Origin: Penelope pileata
Taxonomy: Eukaryota > Chordata > Aves > Galliformes > Cracidae
Direction: 5' to 3'
NCBI GenBank assembly: GCA_013396635.1
Contig: WBMW01004879.1
Coordinates: forward strand, 63,491-127,490
Length of the DNA: 64,000 nucleotides
Made by a program: the position numbers and the translations under genes. This document shows positions 27,601 through 39,600 of the stretch, piece after piece. Within the stretch, counting starts at the first letter, position 1; the number at the start of each line of letters is the position of its first letter. Under the pieces are notes generated by a model that was given only the letters and a program-made list of their open reading frames with translations, did no database searches and had not been told where the DNA came from.

Positions 27601-30600
27601 AACAACACTGAATATTGTACATGGGGAGGTATGTATGCGTGCTGTACATGCGAATTCTGTTTGGGAAAAGCACGCTGATAGTCGCATTTCATCTGCTATT
27701 TATTGGCTCCACTGACACCTACTGGGAAAAGAAACCAAGCTCCCTCATCCAGCCAGGATGTGAAGGATTCAGCAGCAGGGAGCAGCACTGCCTTCAGTTC
27801 CCACTGCCAAACCATCGCAGCTGTGATGGGTCAGCAATGCACAGACTGAGTGACCAGGCTGCAGGCATCACCTGCTCCCACTTCTTTAAGATCAGCCATG
27901 CCCTCTTGCTATGATTCAATCCCTCCGTGAAACTGTAACGAAATCTCTGCCTCACACTGCAGAAAGGTTTCACCAGACCCCAACACTCCCCAAATGTCAT
28001 CACGTTACAGAATAAGTCATCTTGTGCCAGCTGCCTTGCTCCCAGCCTTTCCTTTCCTAATTCTGAAGCTAACCCAAAGGCATTGCAGGGCTGCAGGTAA
28101 CACTGCCTCTCGCATCACATCCAGAAATGGCACAGCGTGGTGAGAAGCTGGGACAGAAGCCGGCAAAAGTGCGCTGGTGCGGCCTCACCTCGAGTACTGC
28201 GTGCAGTTTTGGGCATCACAGCACAAAAAGGACATAAAACTGTTAGTGTCCAAAGGAGGGCTAAAAAGACGGTGAAGGGTCTGGAGGAGATGTGTGACTA
28301 ATGCCTGAGGTCCCTTTGTTTGTTTGGCCCAGAGAAGAGGAGGCTGAGGAGAGGCCTCATGGTGGCCTGCAGCCCCCTCATGGCGGCCTTCAGCTCCCTC
28401 ATGGCAGCCTGCAGCTCCCTCATGGCGGCCTGCAGCCCCCTCATGGCGGCCTTCAGCTCCCTCATGGCAGCCTGCAGCCCCCTCATGGCGGCCTGCAGCC
28501 CCCTCATGGCGGCCTNACTTGGGATATTCTACGATTCTACGAAAACTGGCAAAACTCACACTGGGGATGTAGGAAGGAGAAATTGAAATAGTTTATCAGC
28601 AACCCATGGAAGGATGAAGCCCTACTGGGCTTTCTGGTCATGAAAGGTCGGTGGCGACTGTGACCAGTCTGACAAGTCGAGCCATTAGCAAGCCTTTAAT
28701 AAAGAAAATAAATCCAGTACATTCCAAGTCACAATCTGGAGGAAAAAACCCTCCTCCTCAGCGAAATGCTCTCCATCATTGTGGCAGCTTGTTTCTTATA
28801 TTATTGCATTTCCAATTCCATGTAATTATAGATGTTGTGAAGGACTATCAATTTCCTAGTTTATACAACTTAATTGTCAGGATGCTGATAACTTGAAATG
28901 AGAAGAGTTCATTTCTAATACTTCACCAGACTGAATTTTAAGCTCAATACCATAACGTAATGCAAGCTTATAATTCATTAGGAGAGAGTTTTGTAGTCAT
29001 GGAAACAACACAGAGAAGAGAAGTTATAACCTAAGCCTGGATGATTTAGCAGCCCAGCAGCTCCAACCAGCGAAGGGATATAGAAAATGAAGTAAAATGT
29101 GTTTTTATTTCAACAGCTGAATAAAAAAGCTAAAGAAAAATCTTAGTATTTCCATTGTTAGTAAAAAAGCACAAAGGCAAGAAGGATGTATCATAAAAAT
29201 ATAAACAGGGAGGCTGATATAACTGAGCACTAAATATGGACTGGTTTACATCCTTGGTTTATCTTTCACCTCACTTCCTCTCCTCTTCCCCTTGAATTTG
29301 TGTTGTATTTACTCTCCTGGTTAGTAACAGAAAATTTATTTAAAAGATTTGCCTGAAAAAATACTTGTGCCATATGAGAAGAAGATTGCCAGGTGCAGTT
29401 CAGTCCCCAGCACAGAGAGCAGGGCAGGGAGAGGCAGAAGCTGGGAATCACAGGGGTCTCAGGGAACCCATAGGTAGAGATTAGCTGAGCAGTGCCACAG
29501 AGAGCAGAGGCAGAGCTGCAAATTTCTAAATATTTTTCATGGGGGAAAATGATTATCAGTGCAAGCTAAAAATCTCGAAGAAAGGGTAGTGCAAAAAGCT
29601 TTATCGCGAATTTTGTCAAGATATCAGTTTAATGTGACAGGTTTGGACTTTATACGTGCAACACTCGGGGTGATTTCCCGTCCCTCAGGACCGCTGCTGC
29701 AGGCAGTTGCTGCTCCGGCTGCCATTCCGCGTTCTGCACTGACCCCTAGTGGTTCCCAGCTCAGAGCAGGAATTCTTTGCTCGAGCTGAACACTCTGTTG
29801 AACCGACGTTTTCTCAGGGTACTGCGAGTAACAGAAGCCTAAAGGACAACACAAGAGCTTAATGTATTACACGGCATCTCAACAGTGCTGCTAATCTGGG
29901 GGGTTTACAACCATATGTCCTATTTCAAATTATTCCTTTTACTTTTTTAATGTTGTTGTGTAGAAGTTAAAACCATATAAAGTACTGGAGTAAGTGATTC
30001 TCAAAAAGCTCCAAATTTGTCAAGCATAAGATAAAGGTTACTATATTCCTAGCAAATGTAGACAATGAAGTCAAACGTATAGAAAATGGTCATTTGAAAA
30101 GGGAAGCAATTATCCCCAGAACACAAGTTTCAGGGGATTCCGCCCTGGACAAGGTGTTTCTGTCTGGAAAGTGAAATCTGGAGAGGGAAGAGCTTCCAGT
30201 TATCCACTTGGCACGATCAACATGTTTAATCTGTTCCATAATCCTGTGGCCACCTGAGCCTACTTTGTTTTCTGCCTTTATTGCCCACACACCCAGCAGC
30301 GTCTCACTAGATGGAAAGTAATCAGAGAGGTTGCCTAGGAATAATATTCAAGAATTCTTGCAGAAATATCCTGTGATAGCAGCAATAAAACCACAAGCAA
30401 CAAATAGAATTATATTGCTGGGTTTCTAGTCGATAATGGAATAGCAAATCCCTAAGTGTCCAAAAAAATAAAAGTTGCTTTGATATATGCTCCTACATTT
30501 TTTTAATTATGCAAATTACTGCTAATTTTCAATAATTTAAAAAAAAGGGTGTAGAATTTGCTTTAAGCATAAAACTTATTTCAATAGGGACAAAAAATGA

Positions 30601-33600
30601 AGTTCTGTTCTAAACTTATCTTCAAAGACCTCAGTTCCACCTGATCTGAGTGCAGATCCCTGCATGAAAGTCTGCTGGGACAAAAAGCTGCACACCATGA
30701 TTGACTTCAAAACCCTGGGATTCTGTGTCCAGGCTGCACTATTCTATGTAACTAGTTAACACACACGAACACACAGACACATGAAATGAAGGTGATTTCT
30801 GCATGATGTTGTGAAAATAAAATAACCTACTTAAATATTCATTTTGCTGTGGGAACAAAAGCAGCATAAATGCATGATCCTCCCCTGCATCTGATAAACT
30901 ATTTATTAACATAAATGTCTAAACTGTTTGACCCTGCTCACAGCATTCTCCAATTTGCTACGATTTTTCAAAATCAGTTTTGGGCATTTTCTTTATTTCT
31001 AGCTCGGAAGTGTCACATTATCCTCAGGAACACATCCTTCCTTCATCTGCTCCTGCTGTTTCCTTTCAGATCCAATCTTGTAAACCTGGCAACATAACCT
31101 CCGCAGCAGCCCCACATAAACTGATTATTTACAAAATTATTACCAAAGACATGATAATGTCAGTGGCGATTAGCTGGCAGAATGCAGCATGCAGTGATGC
31201 TTCTGAGCTGAGGTTAGTGATGCTGTCACTGCCAGCAGCAAGCAGCATGGGGAGCTGGAACAAGTTACAGAGGAAAGACAGAAAACAAACAAGGAAGAAA
31301 GGGAATTCCTGAATCTCCACATCAGAAGAGGGTACCAGCTCTCTTTGCTGGGGTTTGCATTTCTAATTCACAAGGACTAAGTGTGAATTTTGCCTAGGAA
31401 GCAGCAGTGTCTGAAATTGCCCAGCTCCTTTTTTGGGTGCACGCTTGTGACGAAAACAAAAACTGAGCAAGAACTTTTGTCAGCTAGTATCAGTGCACTT
31501 CAAGGTCTGGATTTTACACTGATGTGATAACACAGCATTAGACATTGCTGCATTTATCCAGCTGCATATTCTCAGGGTGGCTTTTGGTCTGTCAGTGCAA
31601 CCTAAAAGGGCTTTGCAATACCCTCTTGCTGGAAATTTTCTATCTACCTACCATTTTTTGTCATGCTTGCATGTTGACGGGTTCTACGTGCAATTACAAC
31701 TAAATATCTAGTGTGTATTGAAAAAAATATTGACAGGTATATATCTAAACACTATCTACAAACTGCTCAAAGAAAATCGTCTAAAATAGATTTAAACAGA
31801 AGCTTGAGGCTTCCCTACATTAAACAATGTCCATCAATGAAACTAAAATGTGAAGTTACTTTCAAGAGGACGTGTAAAAGACTGAGAAAGAACACTTTTC
31901 TTCTGTACAGGCTTTTCTGAGATCCAGATCAAGGATGAAGGCTAAGAAAACAAGTTACCAATTGCATGGCAAATCCCATGATTACTGCATTGGGAAATAT
32001 CTGGCAATGACAAAAGATCTTATTGTTTTTCTAGTTCAATATGAAAATACATTTGCTAAAATCATGCTTTAGTAATAAAAACAACTTTAAAAATTTGATT
32101 TTTAAATGAAGTATTTGAAACCCCGGGCTATAACATTTAAACTGTCCTAGATGAAATTAAACTGTAGAAGTACTGCTTGAAGATGACATTGGCTTCAGTA
32201 ACCTCAGACTCTTAAAACAAAAGTTTCACATTTTAATTTAATTGTAACTCAACCAATGCATGAGACTGGAACTGTTATTGGTGTCAGTAATAAAGCAAGA
32301 AAATTCATTAGAGATATATTACATGCAAATTAAAAGTTCAGACAAGTATACTGTCAATGCTGGCACACATCCTCCAGTGAGATGGGGATTAGTGAAATAG
32401 GTAAAATGGGAAGTAAATGAGTGGGTTAATATTCCAGGTATCAGAGCGATCGTGCAGATGAGTAATATCTCTTATGATATAGTATACCCTCACTTACATA
32501 CAGAAATATATGTGGTATATTATATCATGACACATGCATGCACATAAATCTTTTAAAATATCAAGTGAACATGAGAATTACTTGATCTATGGAAGTTATT
32601 TAAAGTTCCACGAGTGTATTTCAAATTAAAGATGCACCATTTTCCATCTTCCACGAGAAGGTGCCATTCATTTAACTGAGTCCTTCAAAGCAAAAGGCAC
32701 ACTGCTGGGGTTTGCTGACCCCCTCTTTAATCAAACTTCTAACCTGGGGAGTACTCTGTGGCAAAATTATGGAAGATGCTTACTTCAAATTCATTTTTCT
32801 TCTTTAGAAAAGCTTAAATTGGGAAATAAAACAAGTGCATCCTTAAAATGCAGCGAGAATGAAATTGAATTTAATAAACTTCAGACATTCATAGAGAGGG
32901 TTTTGTGAAGAGAAAGGTGCAGGAGAACACTAAGGAGCAAACTACCTTGTAGAAGTGGACATTTACATGGCAGTCCTGGAAGAGACAGGAAAGGGAGAAA
33001 AACTGCTGCATTAGTCAAGGGCTTGCAAAGCAGAGCAACATTAGCATTAGTAGCACAAGTACACAAATAAGGACAGAGCAGCGAGAATACAGAGACAGGC
33101 ACACCTGTTAGCACAGAAAAGTCACGCTAAAGAAACCATGGCATCAAGTGCCCTAGCAGTAAGGAGCAGTGCAGTACAGGTCTCTATGTCAGCTCTATTC
33201 CATGATAATCACAGTCTTGTGCATCCATATGCTTCATGCATGAGGCATTCCTACTGTCCTTACACCACTGAAATGCACAAAGCTAAATGTATGTACAGAT
33301 GTCTGAAGCCTGGGCTCCTAATAGCAAACACACATTGCAGACAGGTGACAGCACAAAGATTTCTTCAATTTTTTGCCTTGTTTTGCACTAAGCTTTATAT
33401 AGGGGATAAAGAAATCCTCGTTAGCAGTGTGATCTTCTGCAAACTTGCTTCACAACACATACACCAAGAAAAACCACACAGAGAAATCAGCACCTCACAG
33501 GAGCTGGGACTGGAGATGTATGTCATCTGGTAAGAATCTTCACATTCCCTACATTCAGACATGGTGAGCGGATGGGAAACCTCCAGATTAAGTGCATATG

Positions 33601-36600
33601 GGAATTCCCCATGCCAAACGATAGTATGGAACAGATGGAGTCATCTAACAGCATTTCTATACTGCTGCAAACGATTCTCTAATGATTAAATATGCACAAT
33701 TTAAAAATAGGAATGAGTGCCACAGCCAAAAAAAGCAGCTCCTCTTTTTATATCCACAAAGAGCGTGGATTGATGTGGCAGTGAAATTTTGGCTGGCCAC
33801 GATTTCAGTACACTTAGTGTCTGTTTCCTGAAAAGTAAATCTAATCTTTCCTTTGACAGTTTGAAGAGTCAGCAGCGTTATTTCTCTTTTCCCTGTCACC
33901 TTTGCTGCACTGCCTGAAGTTACAGTTATTGCCTCAAATTGGGAACACACAAGTTAGATATGGATAGGGCAGAGATATCTTTTATTTATTTCAAAAAACA
34001 AAGAGTAAAGTGACTGCAGAATCACAGCTCTGGGGCAAAAGCTCAGGCATCCTTCAAAGGCTTGGAAGAAACATCTCCTCCACAGCCCTTACGGGACGGT
34101 ATGCGGAGACCAGGAGACAGAAGAAATTAGCTCACAAATTAGCAAAATCTCAAGCTCCCCTACATTATTTTTTTTAAATGAAAATATCATATTTAATTAG
34201 GAGACTCACTGGGCTCTGAGGAAGCTGTGGCTGCAGTGCATGCACACAGCCCACAGCTCAGAACTCAAACTGTGCTACCACGTCCCTGCTCCTGATTAAA
34301 GGAAAGAAGGAAAATGCCCTTTTGACCTAAAACTGTTGTGAACATCAAAAAAAATGCCAGAGCAATGCAGAAAGTGCTTGTCTTCTCCTTTCTAATCATG
34401 TAGCCAGAAGCTGCGTGAAAAAAATAAACCGAAAGGGAGTGTTAGAGATCTAAGAAACACAGAGCCTGCAGTGAAAGAAGCTGCAATGATTTACTGATGT
34501 TCAGAAAGGGAGCGATAAATACAATGCGTCTTTAGCATTAGGCTCTAACAACACTGAACATCATCAGGAAGCTCTGATTGTGCCTCGAAATCTGCAGACA
34601 TTTTCAAGCAGTGTTTAACCCCAGCGGTGCTGCACGGGGAGAGGCAGCAGAAACTACAGAGTGAGGCAGGCTGCTTGGTCACAAATTCAAACCTGCACAT
34701 TCGTACTCATTTGAGGATTAGCACACAAGGTTGGGCAAACAAAACGCTGCCCTGTGTGCTGCAGGAGGTTGGTGGCACATCAGCAGCAGAAATACCCACT
34801 GCTCCTGCGTCACCAGAGAGGGGCTGGGTATTTATAACCGAGCCTGATGGCCACGCTGTTGTTGTAATTGAAATGGTAAGACATTTAAAAAGACATTTTC
34901 TTTAGCATCATCATAATAGTTATGTTTAGAAGCATTGAGATGTCACCCAAATGTCACTACTGACTGTATGCTTCCAGCTTTCAGATACAACATCTACTCT
35001 CTGTCCGAACTCTGTTTCTCTCCTTGTGTCTCAATTGCCTCAGTCTGCAAAAGAACAACACAGATGTAGCCTGTGGACAGCATTCCTCATCAATCTCAGC
35101 ACACAGCAGCTAGAAAGCAGCTCCTGTAAGGATCTGAGAACAGCCCGGACAGCACGGGATGCCCAGCTCACAACAGCAAAAGGGCAATGGGACAAGAGCG
35201 AGGGAGAGCAGCTCCTGGGCAACCTGCCCAGCACCCACACTGATCCCAGGAAGGGCAGACTGGGCATAAAGCACAACAGCAGCAAGGCCACTGCCACTGG
35301 GTACCCTGCCGACCCCTGTAACACACAGCTGCATGGCTCTGGCCCACTGGCAGGTGAAAACATTTCCTGCTTTTCCTCTCATTGAGCAGCACTTATTTTG
35401 TAGGAAAAGTACTTGTCAGAATAACTTCACCTTATCGCTACGGGGTGATTTCATTGTTGCTCACTGAATGGAGTGGCACAAAACCAGCGGCCACAGAAAG
35501 CCAAGCACTGTGTTTACCCCGAGCCAGGTGCACCACAGGCAGCTTCTGCTTCTGGCTATGGGAGCAGCAACCTGCTCCCTTCCAACACTGCCTGGATCAT
35601 GCCAATTACTGGAGCTGGCTGCAGCATCCCGGGTTGCTCACACCACTGAATGTACCCTCTGCTTGGGAAATGTATCCATGTGAGGATTACCGCTACTCGT
35701 TTCTTTTTTAATTAAAAAATGAATATTGATATGAACCACAGCAGCTGTTTTATTTTTAATAATGTTTTCCATGATGGTGACGTGTAAGGAAGAGGACAGA
35801 CAGAATAATTAACAGTGTATTATTAAGCCAGTATTATTCTATTATTCTTCTAAGGTGATACTTAAGTATCAACTGCTATACTAAGCAGCAAATTACAGGA
35901 AACAGAGCTTGAGAAAACAGAAATAACTTCCTACAATAGAAGTTTAGAATTTGCCCATTTCTCTTCCTCAGATAAAAAACAGACCAATGTCATAAATGGC
36001 AAAAATATCTTACAGCTCAAATCATAATCAGGTATTAAAACCACAATAAGCCTGTGTTATTTCAATATCCTATGCTTTTCTTCGAACAGCAAAATACAGT
36101 AACAGGAAAACAAGTTGACAACAAACAGTACATATTGTAGTGGAAAGCCCTGCTAGTTTGGGTTCATGCAGCCACCTGGGACCACTGCGAGTTGCCGTGG
36201 CAACCTCAGCCCGAACAATTATGGAGCAGCCACAATTATTCTGAATATGCCTGCTGAGAATCCAGTTTTGATTAGAGATGGCCACCAATAACGTCGTTCC
36301 GAGGAGAAAATTCACAACCAAAGGTTAAAGCCCAATGAAAAACAGTGGCAGGTTTTATCCTGCCTCCACTTCCTACAGGAGTATATTTTTATCTCTAAGT
36401 ATTAATAGTGATGTATCATCTACAAATCACTAAATACATATTTGATCATGATGTTATGTGCTATAGTTGATTCATAACTTTTAGTGATAGGTAAGATCCA
36501 AAAATATGCAGATTTCTTTTTATTTAATAGAAAACACTGCACCTTTGCATAGCATACCTCAATTTCAATATACCGTACAACTTCACACGGACAACACATA

Positions 36601-39600
36601 GACAGTACATAAAAAAAAAACCCTTACAGTGATAACTAAAAATGCTTATTGAGGTCACTGCATGACCCCGTTAGCGAAACCATTGTCTTCCTCAATTCTC
36701 CTTTTCCATACTGGGTCTCATTTGTCTGACAGAATTGAGAACTGTCAGACACAGCCCAGGTGCTATTGTTCAGCTGCCTTAGATGTGGTAGGATGGGCCA
36801 CACAGAAACTCCTTCTCTTTACTGTTCAATTACAAATGAAAGTATTATTATTAATCTTGCATGGCTATTTTATGGTAGACTTGCACTGAACAAATGACTT
36901 AAGGAACCTGTGTCAGGAGGCCCAGGAGGTAAAGCAGCACACCAGGGAGACTTGTGTGATACAGCAAGGAGCCTGGGTGGTTAAGGTGCAGCCAGAAGGG
37001 AGTGGTGGGATTGTGTCAACAGCTGAAATCAGTCAGAGCCTGAGGCCAAATCTTAAGGATCTTTGCTGAACTATGGGCACAGGTAGATATTAAAAAACAT
37101 TCTCACTGATTCACAAGGGAGGTAGCTCCTAAGTGCTTGTGGAGATCCCAAGCACGTTGCTAAAATCCAAGCAAACTGCTAAAACTGCCCAAGGGCAAAG
37201 CCAGTTTTAAAATCATCTTAGACTTAAAATGATGATAATAATAATTAAGGCAACCTGGAAATGTTTTTATTCTTCCCTAATACTTGGCAACGAAATTCTC
37301 ATCCTAAAATTTCTCTATTCTAAACAGCTCAGGTTGGTTAGTGCTCTTTACTCTGAAGATCACCATTATTTATTTTAAATATTTCGTATTAGTAATGCAA
37401 TACTTCTATAGAAATTGTTGTGATCTTGTACTCAAAATTCAATCAGTCTTGCTTGGCTATCAATCACACTGTCACATCCTGAGAAGTAGACCAAGCACCA
37501 CAAATTGAGACTTTGATTAGCAAGCACTTTGAAATTACTCTTTTCTATAAACTGATAAATAAATGAAGACAGCTCTGTGTGACCTCTCCTGGTCTATCTG
37601 TATTTTTAATCTTCCTGCCGACACCCCCACTTAGCAACATGGCTGCCAAGAGTCTTCCTGTAAAGGTTCAAAGCTGATTTCAGAACACTGGAAATAGTTA
37701 TTTAGAAAATGCTGTTAAATCACAAAAAGCACTTCTCAATGCTATTTGCTTGTTCCTTAGCATAGGGTACTTAAAATAAAATGACTACGTAAGCCAAGAT
37801 CTTGCGATAAGAAAAATAACGTAAAAGATGATCAGAGCTAGCACCACTTACGTACCACGTCAGAATAACTAATAAGTTAAATACCACCATTCAGACATCT
37901 GTGCTGTTACTTTTTATAAGCTATGACAGTAATTCCCCTTGAAACCTACTGAGAACATTACTTGGAGGGTGCTGCTTCCCCCTGTTCCTTCTCACAACAG
38001 TAGACTTCCAGAGAGAGAAAGTGGTTGAACTAAAATCCTTTCACCATGTCACGCTGCATTACGCTAGCCTTCGTCCAGTTATAACTACACATTTTGGCTA
38101 CAAATATTCACACACAGCAGCACTAGGTTTAAAACCTCTTTATTATGCAACTCCAGCATAGTGAAAGACACCGTGCTCGCTGCAGACTTATTCCCTTTCC
38201 CTGATTAATTCAAACCACTAAAATGGCATCAACCTTGATACCTTCAGAACAGGGAAAACCTCAAATGCACAGTGCTGAAGCTGAACCAATTAGACTTTGA
38301 GACAGACTAATTATTTCCGAGACAGAGCTGACCCCTTGTGAAGCTGCTGTTTCTGGGACCCAGTCCAGCAGCTTTACACAAGGCAGTCTCTCAGGGTTTC
38401 TACACCACTTCATTGCAGGACATGGATAAACCCTGACTATTCATTCTGCAACCAATGCGCTTCAAGGAGGCTCAAGGAAAAATTAAAAGATTATAAATAC
38501 AATATGCAAACATGCTACATATAATCACTGACATTTTACAACAGAAATTGTCTTTGTGCTGTCTCTGTCCCGAGAAAAAATGGGTAATTTCCATACCTAC
38601 ACCACTAAAATACATGTCCACCCAATTGCAGACTCTGTAGAATGCACAGAGACATCTAAGTGGTGAAAAGAATCACTTTTGAAGTTATTCTTTCTAAGGA
38701 GGATAAAAGGTAAATATGATCTTGAATAGAAAATGACCTAGTGCAGTAAAATAAAATCACACTGGTCAGATCACAATTGTAAAGAAAGAAAAATGAAATG
38801 GAGATTAAAGTACTTTTCAAATGTAAAACAAAAATGATAGTTCATGCTGCAGACAAAAATATGGTAGCTGATCCAAATGTGTTCAGAAGAAATTGAAGCA
38901 CCTTTTCTTTGTCTTTCTTGCAAGTTGAACAAATGCCGTTTTTCCTCACTTTCTTGGGTTAACCCATCTTTTATAATAACAATGTAGAATTCTGCCTGAT
39001 GGTGAACATAAAAAATTGCCATTTCAGGTTGAAAGGAACAGGCTTAAGCGTTCGTTTCAGCACAGTAGGTACATGAATTACTTTTTGGATAAACTGCTAG
39101 GCTAAAATTGTAAATGTTTGACTAGAAAAAGAAATCAGTATTAATAGGAATTTTTAAATTCAGTACTGGAATATTTCAATTCATAATTGCATATTTAGCT
39201 GGTCAGATCCGCTGAATCCAGTACAACCATTAGCAAAGCACCTCCATCCTCAAACCATACCTTTCTTGTCGTTGGGTTTAATGGGCAGCAAGAATTGTGC
39301 TGTAACGTTACTGCAGTGCTCAGAAGAGGCAGGTAGGTCTGTTCATTAAGAAGCAACTCCTGTGCTTGTGACTCCCAAGCACTCACTCCTCTATGCATTG
39401 CAGAGGGCAGGAGGACTCTGCCAAAAACAGTTTTACTTCCATGGTTCCTTTCTGTACACAAGCAGCAAAACCACTTGTCCTGAAACTTCCATACCCATCT
39501 TAGAGATATCAGAATTTCAGATAACAACCTTCTACAGAGATTTTAAGGCTCCAGATAATCAGTAGTTAACATGGTAATTACTTTCTCTCCAAAAAAAGCG

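Larger units (their letters stand above)
28150..28542 (+). mobile_element. CR1 LINE 3' fragment, 5'-truncated, with internal minisatellite
   Basis: Avian CR1 retrotransposon remnant lying antisense to PRKCA in intron 8. Typical stretches are ggcctcacctcgagtactg, gtgcagttttgggc, cagagaagaggaggctgagg and the terminal direct repeat attctacgattctacga at 28526-28542, a variant of the usual CR1 end (attctatga)n. The usual body between the ggcctcatgg segment and the terminus is replaced by a 21-bp tandem array and one N. It is only a 3' fragment and cannot code for a working reverse transcriptase. Confidence 0.85.

Noticed and set aside
28185..28591. Open frames encoding repeating GRHEGAA, MRGLQAA or HGGLQPP peptides
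   Set aside because: They are translations of the 21-bp minisatellite, whose period is a multiple of three; all frames on both strands stay open, and the DNA is part of a CR1 copy.
34951..35385. 144-codon plus-strand frame with overlapping minus-strand frames in intron 8
   Set aside because: A locally GC-richer patch lowers stop frequency on both strands. No homology is recognised and no splice context supports a gene.
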